Assembly: GCF_001766675.1 (NCBI RefSeq)
Contig: NZ_MJLT01000012.1
Coordinates: 248,001-312,000 of the forward strand
From: Arthrobacter sp. SW1
GTDB taxonomy: Bacteria; Actinomycetota; Actinomycetes; Actinomycetales; Micrococcaceae
Direction: 5' to 3'
Length of the DNA: 64,000 nt
Both the position numbers and the translations under genes were made by a program. Under the pieces are notes generated by a model, which did not search any database, was not told the DNA's origin, and saw only the letters and a program-made list of their open reading frames with translations. This document shows, piece by piece, positions 1 to 8,743 of the stretch; positions within the stretch are counted from its first letter, which is position 1; each line of letters starts with the position of its first letter.

Positions 1-677
1 TCGCGGCAAATGAAGCCGGAGAGCGCCAGGGACCGTTCGATCGAGGTCCAGCGGTCCCGGTTGCCGTCGAACGGCAGCAGGTTGAGGATATCCGCGACGG
101 CGAGGGCGTTCTCAGGATCCCGGAGTTGGATGAACAGATCATGCGCGAGGTCGCTGATGTCCCGCAGGCAGCTGCCGGACTTCGTATTGACGCCCTTGAC
201 CAGGCGTTCGCTCAGCACCGCGACGCCGTTCCTGCCGGGGTGTGCCTCGGCTGCCGCGGCGATCACCGCTTCCGGAGTGCCGGACGGCGCCGGGATCAGG
301 GCCAGCTGCGCGGCGGTCGGTCCGCTGAGCGTCGGGGGAGCCGCCGGCAGCGGCGGGACGACGACGGCGGGTGCGGCCGGCGTCGTGAGCTCGCTGGCGG
401 GTGCGGGTTCAGCGGACGGCGCGTCTTCGACGTCGGGCGTTCCGGTACCGCTGCCGGGTTCGCCGACCGGGACGGAAGAGGAGAAGGCGATGCGGACGCG
501 GCCGCCGTCCGCGGTGGTCACGATGATGAGGGCGGGCGCCCCGAAGTCGTCGTACTCGAGCTCGATGCCGGTGATTTCCTCCGCCGGGCCGTCGCCGGGC
601 AGGTAGAGATAATCACCGCTTTGCAGGGCCCCGGCCTGCTTTTCGCGGTACTGCTGATCGGCCGGGCTGTGGGTCAT
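1..677 (-). CDS. Hypothetical protein, 3' end cut by the window edge
   Basis: About 225 residues are visible from the ATG at 677, and the reading frame is still open at base 1. The N-terminal ~70 residues look like a small globular domain (SGDYLYLPGDG, then acidic ELEYDDFGAPALI and a RVRIAFSSS strand). A Pro/Ala-rich linker (roughly residues 80-125) follows, then a helical C-terminal part. No catalytic motif, signal peptide or membrane segment is seen and I do not recognise the family. The codon-position GC pattern supports the minus strand over the two long open frames on the plus strand. Confidence 0.7.
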   Translation of the reverse strand, partial: MTHSPADQQYREKQAGALQSGDYLYLPGDGPAEEITGIELEYDDFGAPALIIVTTADGGRVRIAFSSSVPVGEPGSGTGTPDVEDAPSAEPAPASELTTPAAPAVVVPPLPAAPPTLSGPTAAQLALIPAPSGTPEAVIAAAAEAHPGRNGVAVLSERLVKGVNTKSGSCLRDISDLAHDLFIQLRDPENALAVADILNLLPFDGNRDRWTSIERSLALSGFICR

Positions 678-787
678 CGCCAAATATCCTTTGCGCTGGG
701 GGTCCGCCCAACAGTCTATAGAACGGGCAGGGCCGAACGCGGGAGACTTCCCGGCTATGTGGAAATCCGGGCTATGTGGAGGGAGGC

Positions 788-1327
788 TTAGAGGCCGACG
801 CCGGCGAAGGCGAGCGCCTGGCGCACCAGGTTGCCGCGGCCGCCGTCGAACTCCTGCTGGACTTCTTCGCTGAGGACTTCTTCCGGCGTCATCCAGGTCA
901 GTTCCAGCGCGTCCTGGCGGGGATCGCATTCGCCGGTGACCGGGATGACGTAGACCAGGGAGACGGCGTGCTGGCGGTCGTCGGTGAAGCCGGTCTGGGA
1001 CGGCGCGGGGAAGTATTCGGCCACGGTGAAGGGCACCGGGCTGATGGGCAGCTGCGGGAAGGCGAGCGGGCCGAGGTCTTTTTCGATGTGGCGCAACAGG
1101 GCGGCACGGATGGTTTCGCGGTACAGCACGCGGCCGGAGACGAGGTAGCGGACCATGTTGCCGTCGGCGTCGCCCTGCAGGAGCGTGCCCACCTCGTTGA
1201 CGAAGCCCAACGGATCCAGCCGGACCGGAACCGCCTCCACATAGACCATGGGCAGGCGGCCGCGCGCCTCGAAGAGGTCCTCAGGGGACAGCCAGCCGGG
1301 GTTGGGGTCAGGGGTGCGCACGCTCAT
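788..1327 (-). CDS. NUDIX-like hydrolase family protein (DUF4916 type)
   Basis: 179 residues, full length for the actinobacterial DUF4916 group, a NUDIX-fold family. Recognisable stretches are VYVEAVPVRLDPLG near residue 28, a GRVLYRETIRAALLRHIEKD helix in the position of the NUDIX helix, and a C-terminal WMTPEEVLSEE segment. The canonical NUDIX box (GX5EX7REUXEEXGU) is not intact, so substrate and activity are unknown. It is a single gene with an ATG start, not obviously in an operon: the neighbouring minus-strand gene ends 39 bases upstream. Confidence 0.75.
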   Translation of the reverse strand: MSVRTPDPNPGWLSPEDLFEARGRLPMVYVEAVPVRLDPLGFVNEVGTLLQGDADGNMVRYLVSGRVLYRETIRAALLRHIEKDLGPLAFPQLPISPVPFTVAEYFPAPSQTGFTDDRQHAVSLVYVIPVTGECDPRQDALELTWMTPEEVLSEEVQQEFDGGRGNLVRQALAFAGVGL

Positions 1328-1366
1328 GCGTTAAGTTCTACCGCATCAGCTGCCCGGAGGGTCTGT

Positions 1367-1720
1367 TCACACCTGGGCCGCGAGCTCGTGCCGGGTCAGG
1401 CTCAGGTAGGCCGTCCCGTCCTCCACCTTGGCGATAGTGTCCGCCGCCGCATAGCTGTCGCCGGCCAGGAAGCCCCGGGCATCGATCTTGATGTAGCCCG
1501 AATGGAACAGCCGCCGCGCCATCAGCTCCGGAACCTTGGGCTCCCTGCCAAAAACGGAATGCAGCCCAATCGTCAGCAGGTCCGGTTCGGTACCGATCAC
1601 GGCGTCCTCGAACAACTCCGCCTTTTCATTGGGCGGAACCACCTCTTCCACCCGGCCGATCACCTCGCCGGTACCGTCAACCACCGGCATGCCCTTTGTT
1701 ATGGAATCCAGAATGCCCAC
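1367..1720 (-). CDS. Small PRC-barrel-like conserved protein
   Basis: 117 residues with a GTG start at 1720, chosen because AAGGAGG sits about seven bases upstream and because the protein then begins with the typical GILDSITKGMPVVDGTG. An in-frame start 19 codons upstream adds only basic, unconserved residues. The pattern 'MPVVDGTGEVIGRVEEVV' resembles the start of PRC-barrel/DUF2171-type small cytosolic proteins. The rest is beta-rich (GYIKIDARGFLAGDSY). No catalytic residues are evident. The function is unknown and the PRC-barrel link is a fold-level inference. Confidence 0.6.
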   Translation of the reverse strand: MGILDSITKGMPVVDGTGEVIGRVEEVVPPNEKAELFEDAVIGTEPDLLTIGLHSVFGREPKVPELMARRLFHSGYIKIDARGFLAGDSYAAADTIAKVEDGTAYLSLTRHELAAQV

Positions 1721-1795
1721 GTCCGTCCTCCTTCGGTGCCCTGATTTCATTACGGCACCGCCGCGGCGGCTGGTCAAGGGGTGGTTTTGGGGGCT

Positions 1796-2464
1796 TCAGA
1801 CGCCCTGCCGCACCAGCAGTTCGCCGCCATCCGGCGTCGGCATCACCAGCGCGCCGCCCTCCGAACGGACCTCAACCCCCGCGGCGGCGAGCCGTTCCCG
1901 CACGCTGTCCAGGCCGCCGTCGTACTCGAATTCGAGGGGGCCGCCCGCCGTCGCGGAAGCAGCCCGCACGGCCAGGATGCCGCCGTTCTTGGTGGTGAAA
2001 TCGGCGCCGTCCGGGAATTCGTGGCGGGGCCGGGCACCGATGTTGCGGAGCTCCCGCGCGGCGTTTTCGACACCGGGCGTCAGCCAGACCCCGACGACGG
2101 CGAGCGCCGGGTCCGCGTCCGCGCACACTGCGCCGTGGGCGGCTTTGTCCGCGAAGAACGCGAAGCCGTCCTCCGCCGTGACCTGGACGGTACTGCCGTG
2201 CGGGGCGTCGATGACGTCGGCGCGGGTGCCGTCGGCCACGGTGCGGCGGGCGAATTCCGCGAGTTCGCCGACCTCGACGCCGAAGGCGGTGGTGCCGTCT
2301 TCAGCAGAACCCTCGGGGGCGCGGTGGAGGGCGAGGCGGCCGGAGCCGGCGTCGAACTCGCGCCAGTCGCCGTCGTCCACGGTCTTGATCATGCCGAGCG
2401 CGCCCAACAGGGGCTCCCAGGCGTCGGGTCGGGACGTGAAATGGATGGGGCGTACACGCAGCAT
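1796..2464 (-). CDS. VOC/glyoxalase-like protein
   Basis: 222 residues that read as two vicinal-oxygen-chelate-like halves. The N-terminal half begins RVRPIHFTSRPDAWEPLLGALG, and the C-terminal half carries VVGVWLTPGVENAARELRNIG and ends with a DGGELLVRQG strand. This two-module length is typical of VOC proteins that work as single-chain dimers. Metal ligands are not clearly conserved (one His near residue 8, no obvious Glu partner), so enzymatic activity is uncertain. It is monocistronic, reading away from the small membrane gene at 2619. Confidence 0.65.
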   Translation of the reverse strand: MLRVRPIHFTSRPDAWEPLLGALGMIKTVDDGDWREFDAGSGRLALHRAPEGSAEDGTTAFGVEVGELAEFARRTVADGTRADVIDAPHGSTVQVTAEDGFAFFADKAAHGAVCADADPALAVVGVWLTPGVENAARELRNIGARPRHEFPDGADFTTKNGGILAVRAASATAGGPLEFEYDGGLDSVRERLAAAGVEVRSEGGALVMPTPDGGELLVRQGV

Positions 2465-2618
2465 GGCCCCAGCCTACGCGTCGCTGTCTCGCTATCCTCG
2501 CGACCAGGACTACAACCTGGAACGGTTCCCGGCCAACAGGTCGAGTTGGCTACCAGGCGTCTGGCCGCACCACTGAAGTTGGTAGCTTGAACGGGCAGGC
2601 TAGTTTCGGGGGAAGAAA

Positions 2619-3110
2619 ATGACATTGACGAAGCGATTCCTCGTCGTCGGAAGCATCATTGCCGGAGCTGGAGTGCTCGTGGTGATCGGCTTCGCTATCG
2701 CTTCCGGCATCGACTATCGCATGGCCGAGGACGCCGGTCTCGAACCCGGTTACACGCCCCAATGGATTGTGTACGGCATGAGCGCCGGATGTTTCCTCTT
2801 TGGGCTCGGCGTACTGGCCGCGATCACCGCTGCGGTTCTCACACTTCGACGTCCGCTCCGTTCGACGACACGACTCCTGATCACAGGAAGCGTCGTGGCA
2901 GGAATCGGAGTCCTCACAGCGGGAGGCTTCCTGGTAGCGCTCTTCAGTGGATACCGCCTGCCCGGAGACGCAGGCCTGGAGCCGGGACGCACGCCGGAAT
3001 GGATCCTGAACGGCATAAACGTCGGACTCTTGGTCATCGGACTAGGGCTGCTAGCTGCAATCACCAGTGGTGTTCTCGTGTCTCGACGGCGAGCCCGGCC
3101 CCTCAACTAA
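2619..3110 (+). CDS. Four-helix membrane protein built from an internal duplication
   Basis: 163 residues with GGGGGAAG just upstream of the ATG. There are four hydrophobic segments (about residues 6-28, 52-75, 86-108, 130-152) arranged as two repeats. Each repeat is a TM helix, a polar loop with the signature DAGLEPG-TP-WI, a second TM helix ending LGLLAAIT or LGVLAAIT, and a basic LRR/SRR end. The halves match well enough by eye to imply tandem duplication of a two-TM unit. No similarity to a named family is recognised. Its codon use is slightly less GC-biased than that of its neighbours. Confidence 0.7.
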   Translation: MTLTKRFLVVGSIIAGAGVLVVIGFAIASGIDYRMAEDAGLEPGYTPQWIVYGMSAGCFLFGLGVLAAITAAVLTLRRPLRSTTRLLITGSVVAGIGVLTAGGFLVALFSGYRLPGDAGLEPGRTPEWILNGINVGLLVIGLGLLAAITSGVLVSRRRARPLN

Positions 3111-3210
3111 TGGGGCGTTACCGGTGACATTTCCACTGGTAACGCGAACCGTCTCATTCGCTCTGGACGGAGGTGGAGCGAACTTTGTGGCTGCACGGCA
3201 GAATGGGCGC

Positions 3211-3819
3211 ATGGCCGTTGAACTTGAGGAACTGCTGGTGAAAGACGCTGCGGAATGGCGGGCGTGGCTTGAGGCGAACCATGCCAGCAGCCCGGGGGTA
3301 TGGCTGGTGCTGCACAAGAACGGCGGCAACGTCACCGCGCTCACCTACGATGCCGCGCTGGATGAGGCACTGTGCTTCGGCTGGATCGACGGCCAGGGCA
3401 AGCGCCGCGACGAGGAAACTTCCCTCCAGCGCATGACGCCCCGTGGTCCGCGCAGCCCGTGGTCGGCCCGGAACGTGGGGCATATCGCCCGGCTGGAAGC
3501 CGCCGGGAAGATGCGCGACGCCGGCCGGGCCGCCGTCGCCGCCGCCAAGGCCGACGGCCGCTGGGACAAGGCCTACTCCGGCCCCGCCTCTGCCGAGGTT
3601 CCGGAGGACCTGGCTGCGGCGATCGCCGCCGTCCCGGAGGCGCAGGCCATGTTCGATGTCCTCACCTCCACCAACCGCTTCGCGCTGATCTACCGCACCA
3701 ATTCCGTGAAGCGCGCGGAAACCCGGGCCCGGAAGATCGCCGGATTCGTGGAGATGCTCGCCCGCCACGAGGCGCCCCACCCGCAGAAGAAGAAACCGGA
3801 GACGCCGCCCCGTTCTTAA
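3211..3819 (+). CDS. YdeI/OmpD-associated family protein
   Basis: 202 residues. The family signature is clear: AEWRAWLEANHASSPGVWLVLHKNG at the N-terminus, TYDAALDEALCFGWIDGQ, then TPRGPRSPWSARNVGHIARLEAAG-M, and a C-terminal helical module where most members have NRFALIYR. YdeI-family proteins are cytosolic and loosely connected with peptide or stress resistance; the biochemical role is unknown. The ATG at 3211 is used because family similarity begins there. Earlier in-frame residues overlap the preceding membrane-protein gene and are not conserved. Confidence 0.8.
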   Translation: MAVELEELLVKDAAEWRAWLEANHASSPGVWLVLHKNGGNVTALTYDAALDEALCFGWIDGQGKRRDEETSLQRMTPRGPRSPWSARNVGHIARLEAAGKMRDAGRAAVAAAKADGRWDKAYSGPASAEVPEDLAAAIAAVPEAQAMFDVLTSTNRFALIYRTNSVKRAETRARKIAGFVEMLARHEAPHPQKKKPETPPRS

Positions 3820-4937
3820 GCGAGGCTGGCGGCCGCCTCGAGTGCCATCCACGCCTGGAGCTGGGTGGAAAGTTCGACGGCGGAGCCCGGCGGATACGTC
3901 TCGCTCGCCGGCCGCAGCGGGTCCTTGGAGAAGGTGGGCGTCTCAGTTTCTGAGCGGCCCTTCCAGAAAGCATCCGCCGTGTCGAGCACCATGGCGTGGG
4001 CGGCGTCCCGGGCGTGCTGCGGCAGGCGTTCATCGGCTGCGGCGCGGGCAAGGTAGCGGAGCAGGATCCCGGTGAAGAGTCCGCCGTCGCCGTCTCCGTG
4101 GCTCTTCAGAACGTTGCTCTGCTTGAGGGTCAAACGCTCCCGGACGGCTTCGATAAGCGCGGCAGCCCGCCGCACGTTCGCTTCGCCGCCGAGTTCCAGC
4201 ATGGCGCCAAGCACGGGGCCCTGGTTGTAGGTGTAGATATCGGGGACCAGCACGGTGTCTCCGCCGCTGATGCGCAGGCCGTCCATATACAGCCCCGTTT
4301 CCGGGCTGAGGAGGCGGGCGTTGAGCCAGTCCAGCAGTCCCTGCGCGTGCTCGCGGCGCCCGGTGCGCGCGTAGTAAAGGGCCACGGGGGCAGTGGCCGG
4401 GGTGTTCTTGAAGTCGCGGGCCGTGTTCCAGAACGTGCCGCCGCCCAGATCCTCGGTGGACGCGGAATCGAACTGCAGGGTGAGGCTTTCGCGGACACGG
4501 GCATTGCGGCGGCGGCCCGGTTTGCGCGTTGCCTCGGCCAGCTCCTCCAGTCGCAGCGTGGCCATGGCCAGCCAGGCCATGTCGTCGAAATAGCTGTTGA
4601 CGAAGCGCAGGAAGTTCCGCAGCCGGATGGTGGTGACCAGCCGCGACGCCAGGCGGCCGGCACTCGGCCGGGCTTCGCCGTCGAACCTTCTTCCGGCGGC
4701 GAGCTCCCGGCGACCGGCGTCCACCAGGCAGTCCACGTAATGCGCCTGCCACCAGTAATTCCACGGTTCCAGGAGCGCGCGCAGGCGTTTGTTGGGCCGG
4801 TAGGAGGCGCCGATATGCGTGCCCGGCAGGAAGAAGAGCCGCTGGCCGAAGGTCCGGGTGACGGCGCGGGCGGCCTGGTCGGCGCGGGCTGCCAGGTCCG
4901 GAGTATCTGCGGTGGCCATGGTCTTTAGCGTAGCCAT
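3816..4937 (-). CDS. Glycoside hydrolase family 76-like protein, cytoplasmic
   Basis: 373 residues. The adjacent aspartates of the GH76 active site are seen at about 118-119 (NSYFDDMAW), followed by the (alpha/alpha)6-barrel features TFWNTARDFKNTPATAP, YTYNQGPVLGAMLELG and LKSHGDGDGGLFTGILLRYL. GH76 enzymes are endo-alpha-1,6-mannanases, but this copy has no signal peptide or membrane anchor. It therefore probably acts inside the cell or on another glycan. Two in-frame ATGs (4937 and 4919) are possible and neither has a strong ribosome-binding site. Its last four bases overlap the convergent YdeI-like gene. Confidence 0.8.
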   Translation of the reverse strand: MATLKTMATADTPDLAARADQAARAVTRTFGQRLFFLPGTHIGASYRPNKRLRALLEPWNYWWQAHYVDCLVDAGRRELAAGRRFDGEARPSAGRLASRLVTTIRLRNFLRFVNSYFDDMAWLAMATLRLEELAEATRKPGRRRNARVRESLTLQFDSASTEDLGGGTFWNTARDFKNTPATAPVALYYARTGRREHAQGLLDWLNARLLSPETGLYMDGLRISGGDTVLVPDIYTYNQGPVLGAMLELGGEANVRRAAALIEAVRERLTLKQSNVLKSHGDGDGGLFTGILLRYLARAAADERLPQHARDAAHAMVLDTADAFWKGRSETETPTFSKDPLRPASETYPPGSAVELSTQLQAWMALEAAASLA

Positions 4938-5015
4938 CCGTTCCGGCCAGGGCTGCGCAATCCATGTGATTCAGTTAACATGCATTAACGCAATGGCTGG
5001 CATCAAGGAGGATGG

Positions 5016-5813
5016 ATGGACATCAGGGGAGCGGTGGCGCTTGTCACCGGCGGCGCGTCGGGCTTGGGGGCCGCAACAGCCAGGAGGTTGTTCGACGCCG
5101 GAGCTTCCGTGGTGCTGCTGGATCTTCCGTCCTCGGCGGGCGAGGCTTTTGCGGCGGAACTGAACGGTGCCGTTCCCGGCAGCGGCCCGAAGGCCGTCTT
5201 CGTCCCCGCGGACGTGACCGATGAAGCACAGGTGCAGGCCGCCGTCGACGCCGCCACGGCCCTGGGGCCGCTGCGGATCGTGGTGAACTGCGCCGGCGTC
5301 GCCACCCCCGGCAAGGTGCTGGGCCGCGACGGAGTGCTGCCGCTGCAAAACTTCACCAAGGTCATCCAGATCAACCTGGTGGGCACTTTCAACGTCATCC
5401 GGCTCGCCGCCGCCGCGATGGCCGCCACCGATCCCGTCTCCACCGAGCTCGGCGGCCCGGAGCGCGGCGTCATCATCAACACGGCGTCGGTGGCCGCATT
5501 CGACGGCCAGATCGGCCAGCCCGCCTACGCCGCGTCCAAGGGCGCCGTGGCCGCGATGACCCTGCCCGTGGCCCGCGAACTGGCGCGCTCGCTGATCCGG
5601 GTGGTGGCCATTGCCCCGGGCATCTTCGAAACCCCCATGTTGGCCGGCCTGCCGCAGGAGGCGCAGGATTCCCTGGGCCAGCAGGTCCCGCACCCGGCGC
5701 GGCTCGGCCGCCCCGGCGAGTACGCGAACCTGGTGGCGCACATCGTGGAGAACGCCATGCTCAACGGCGAAACCATCCGCCTGGACGGTGCCATCCGGAT
5801 GGCACCGAAATGA
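5016..5813 (+). CDS. Short-chain dehydrogenase (3-hydroxyacyl-CoA dehydrogenase type)
   Basis: 265 residues. There is an NAD-binding TGGASGLG at residues 11-18, a NCAG motif, an active-site Ser in the [10 protein letters not shown] region, and YAASK near residue 170. The insert [20 protein letters not shown] and the end [15 protein letters not shown] are typical of the HSD17B10/FadB2-like branch acting on 2-methyl-3-hydroxyacyl-CoA or related substrates. It overlaps the acyl-CoA dehydrogenase gene by four bases (ATGA), so the two are translationally coupled and likely work in one branched-chain or dicarboxylic acyl-CoA oxidation route. AAGGAGGATGG precedes the start. Confidence 0.85.
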   Translation: MDIRGAVALVTGGASGLGAATARRLFDAGASVVLLDLPSSAGEAFAAELNGAVPGSGPKAVFVPADVTDEAQVQAAVDAATALGPLRIVVNCAGVATPGKVLGRDGVLPLQNFTKVIQINLVGTFNVIRLAAAAMAATDPVSTELGGPERGVIINTASVAAFDGQIGQPAYAASKGAVAAMTLPVARELARSLIRVVAIAPGIFETPMLAGLPQEAQDSLGQQVPHPARLGRPGEYANLVAHIVENAMLNGETIRLDGAIRMAPK

Positions 5814-7060
5814 GCCACAAGACCCCCGCGCCGGACGAGCTCCCTTCGGCGGACTTCTTCGACTTCGAGTCCCTCCTCAGCGTGCAGGAGCAGCGCAAGC
5901 TCCAGGAAGTGCGCGAGTTCCTGGCCAGCGAGGTTGCCCCCTACGCCTCGGATTGGTGGGACAAGGCCGAGTTCCCTTCCCACTTGCTGCCCAAGCTGGG
6001 CGGGCTCCGGCTGAGCGCGCCCACGCACCGCGGCTACAGCAACCTTTTCGCGGGCCTGGTGATCGCCGAAATGACCCGCGTGGACACCTCGATCGCCACC
6101 TTCTTCATGGTCCATCACGATCTTTTCGTTGAGTCGCTGTATGAGTTCGGTTCCCAGGACCAGCAGGACCGCTACCTCGACGACGCCACCAACCTCCGCA
6201 CCACCGGCGCCTTCGCGCTGACCGAACCGGAGCACGGCTCGGATGTGGCCGGCGGCCTGCAGACCACCGCCAGGCGGGTGCCGGGCGGGACTCCCGACGA
6301 CGGCGGTGACCACTGGGTGCTGAACGGCGCCAAGCGCTGGATCGGCAACGGGACGTTCTGCGACCACATGCTTGTCTGGGCCCTGGACGAAGCCGAACTC
6401 GACGCGGGCCGCAAGGTGGTCCGCGGCTTCATCGTGGACGGCAACCTTCCCGGCATCACCCGCACCAAGATCGAGAACAAGATCGCCCTGCGCACCGTGC
6501 AGAACGCCAACATCACCTTCAAGGACGTCCGGATCTCCGAGGCGGACCGCTTCGCCGGGATCAACAGCTTCAACGACACCAACTACCTGCTGCGCGGATC
6601 GCGCCTCATGGTCGCCTGGCAGGCGGTGGGGCAGCAGCTGGCAGCGTTCGACGTCGCCCGGCAGTACGCGCTGGAACGCCTCCAGTTCGGTAGGCCGCTG
6701 GCGAAGTTCCAGCTGGTCCAGCAGCAACTGGTGGACATGCTCGGCAACGCGGTGGCCAGCATGGGCATGATGGCCAGGATCGCCCAGCTCCAGGAGGACG
6801 CCTACGTGGACGCGAAAGGGGAGCGGCACGGCGGGGCGAGCATGGCCCAGGTGGCCCTGGCCAAGTCCTACTGCAGTGCCCGGATGCGTGAAACCGTGGC
6901 GATGGGCCGTTCCATCCTGGGCGGCAACGGAATCGTCACCGACTACCGCATGGCGAAGATCTTCGCCGACGCCGAGGCCATCTACACCTACGAAGGCTCC
7001 TTCGAGATCAACTCGCTGATCGTTGGCCGGAACGTCACCGGGGTGTCAGCGATTGTGTAG
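5810..7060 (+). CDS. Acyl-CoA dehydrogenase, glutaryl-CoA dehydrogenase-like
   Basis: 416 residues, full length for the family. Visible features are [12 protein letters not shown] (FAD/substrate loop), [14 protein letters not shown], the C-terminal [16 protein letters not shown] helix, and [18 protein letters not shown], where the Glu after YEGSF aligns with the catalytic base of glutaryl-CoA dehydrogenases. The last sequence separates it from ordinary short-chain acyl-CoA dehydrogenases. It is an FAD flavoprotein that oxidises acyl-CoA in the cytoplasm. It is coupled to the upstream SDR by a four-base overlap, and together they could supply consecutive oxidation steps. Confidence 0.88.
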   Translation: MSHKTPAPDELPSADFFDFESLLSVQEQRKLQEVREFLASEVAPYASDWWDKAEFPSHLLPKLGGLRLSAPTHRGYSNLFAGLVIAEMTRVDTSIATFFMVHHDLFVESLYEFGSQDQQDRYLDDATNLRTTGAFALTEPEHGSDVAGGLQTTARRVPGGTPDDGGDHWVLNGAKRWIGNGTFCDHMLVWALDEAELDAGRKVVRGFIVDGNLPGITRTKIENKIALRTVQNANITFKDVRISEADRFAGINSFNDTNYLLRGSRLMVAWQAVGQQLAAFDVARQYALERLQFGRPLAKFQLVQQQLVDMLGNAVASMGMMARIAQLQEDAYVDAKGERHGGASMAQVALAKSYCSARMRETVAMGRSILGGNGIVTDYRMAKIFADAEAIYTYEGSFEINSLIVGRNVTGVSAIV

Positions 7061-7121
7061 TTTCGCGGCCTCAGCCTGCCGGTAGTGTTGTTCCTCGAAA
7101 GTACACATAGAGGGGGAACCC

Positions 7122-8048
7122 ATGTCGGTTGGTTTGTTGGCCGTTGTCGATGACATCCTGAGCGCCGCGCTGAAGGCGTCCTCGAAGGCGGCGGGCGTGG
7201 TCATTGACGATGCCGCCGTGACGCCCCAGTACGTGCAGGGCATCACCCCGGCCCGGGAACTGCCGGTGGTCGGCAAGATCGCCTTGGGCTCCATCGCGAA
7301 CAAGTTCGTGATCATCATCCCCCTCGCCATGCTGCTGACGGCCTTCGCCCCCTGGGTGCTGCCCTATCTCCTCATCCTTGGCGGCACCTACCTCTGCTTC
7401 GAAGGCGCGGAAAAGGTGCTCGAATGGTTCGGGATCGAGCACGGGCACGGCGAAGAAGAAGCCCGGGACGAACGCCGTCTGGTGCTCGGCGCCGTCCGCA
7501 CGGACCTCATTCTGTCCACCGAAATCATGCTGATTTCCCTGGCCAGCCTGGACCCGAACCTGGGCATCTGGACCACCCTCGCCGTACTTTCCGCGATCGC
7601 CATCATCATGACCGTTGCCGTCTACGGTGTGGTGGCCTTGCTGGTGAAGATCGACGACGTCGGACTGAAGATGGAGACGAGCCGCAGCCAGGCGGTCCGC
7701 CAGTCAGGTGCCGCGATCGTGCGCTCCATGCCGGCAGTGTTCCGCGTGATCAGCGTGGTGGGCACGGTGGCGATGCTCTGGGTGGGTGGCCACTTGGTGA
7801 TGGTGAACCTCGGCGAGGTGGGCCTACACTTCACCGAAGACCTGCTGCACAGCGTCGAGCACGCGCTCGAACCCCTTGGCGCCGTCATCGTCTGGTTCGG
7901 CGACACCCTGATCTCCGCCATCTGCGGCTTCATTGTGGGAATCACCGTGGTCGGCGTGATCCTCGGCATCGGCAAGATGATCGGCAAGCGCCCCAGCTTC
8001 AGCGAGGGCGGCGAATCGCCGGAACACGCATCAGCGCATAAGCACTGA
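7122..8048 (+). CDS. DUF808 inner-membrane protein (YedI-like)
   Basis: 308 residues beginning MSVGLLAVVDDILSAALK with AGGGGG close upstream. The family pattern is clear: GVVIDDAAVTPQYVQGI, PARELPVVGKIALGSIANK, then several transmembrane helices (roughly 65-95, 140-175, 215-240, 265-295) and a conserved EGAEKVLEWF segment. DUF808/YedI proteins are widespread membrane proteins without an assigned function. The tail (residues 292-308) is cytoplasmic and His-containing. The gene stands alone between the acyl-CoA dehydrogenase and a convergent LysE gene. Confidence 0.88.
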   Translation: MSVGLLAVVDDILSAALKASSKAAGVVIDDAAVTPQYVQGITPARELPVVGKIALGSIANKFVIIIPLAMLLTAFAPWVLPYLLILGGTYLCFEGAEKVLEWFGIEHGHGEEEARDERRLVLGAVRTDLILSTEIMLISLASLDPNLGIWTTLAVLSAIAIIMTVAVYGVVALLVKIDDVGLKMETSRSQAVRQSGAAIVRSMPAVFRVISVVGTVAMLWVGGHLVMVNLGEVGLHFTEDLLHSVEHALEPLGAVIVWFGDTLISAICGFIVGITVVGVILGIGKMIGKRPSFSEGGESPEHASAHKH

Positions 8049-8067
8049 CCGGCTTTACACGGCGCCC

Positions 8068-8724
8068 TTACGCGTGCCGCGGGGCGAAGGTTTCTGCCAC
8101 CGCCACCACGCCGAACGTTCCCAGCACGGTGCCGGTCACGCGGTCGATCCAGCGGCGGAACTGTGCGCCCTGCAGCCACTTCCGGAAGAACTGGGCGGCT
8201 GAAATGATGACGGCGAACCACACCACGGCCTCCACGTTGCTCACCACGGAAAGCAGCAGACCCATCCACACGGCGGGCACCTCCGGCACCAGGAACTGTG
8301 GGATGACGGCGATGCAGAACATGCCGTACTTCGGGTTGAGCAGATTGGACACGAAGCCTTTCAACCAGGTACGGCGAAGCGGTTCGAGGCTCAGGTGCGG
8401 CAAGGCACCCGGCGGCAGTTCGGCGTCGGACTTCTTCAGCGAGGCGCGCCAGAGCCCGATCCCCAGCCACAGCATGTACGCGGCACCACCCAGGCGCAGC
8501 GCGTCGTAGGCCACGGTGGAGACGGTGAGCAGCGCCGAAACCCCTGTCGCCGCGGCGGCGCCCCAAACGAATGCTCCCGCGATCATTCCGAAGGCCGCCA
8601 TGTAGGCGTGGCGGCGGCCCTGGGCGATCGAATAGCGGAGCACCAGCGCGGTGTCCGTGCCCGGGATGACCGTGATGAGGGCGGCGAGTGCGGCGTAGCC
8701 GAGAAGGGATTCCTGAAGCGTCAC
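8068..8724 (-). CDS. LysE/RhtB family amino-acid exporter
   Basis: 218 residues from the GTG at 8724, where family similarity starts (VTLQESLLGYAALAALITVIPGTDT). Six hydrophobic segments are visible. The family loop PG(P)xx appears here as PGTDT, and GFVSNLLNPKYGMFCIAVIPQF with its NPK signature is intact. These permeases export amino acids or small metabolites at the plasma membrane. The possible ribosome-binding site GGAGG lies almost on top of the GTG, so the start is uncertain. A longer start would overlap the upstream DUF1684 gene, which is transcribed in the same direction 19 bases away. Confidence 0.83.
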   Translation of the reverse strand: MTLQESLLGYAALAALITVIPGTDTALVLRYSIAQGRRHAYMAAFGMIAGAFVWGAAAATGVSALLTVSTVAYDALRLGGAAYMLWLGIGLWRASLKKSDAELPPGALPHLSLEPLRRTWLKGFVSNLLNPKYGMFCIAVIPQFLVPEVPAVWMGLLLSVVSNVEAVVWFAVIISAAQFFRKWLQGAQFRRWIDRVTGTVLGTFGVVAVAETFAPRHA

Positions 8725-8743
8725 CCTCCAAGGATAAGTGGGC

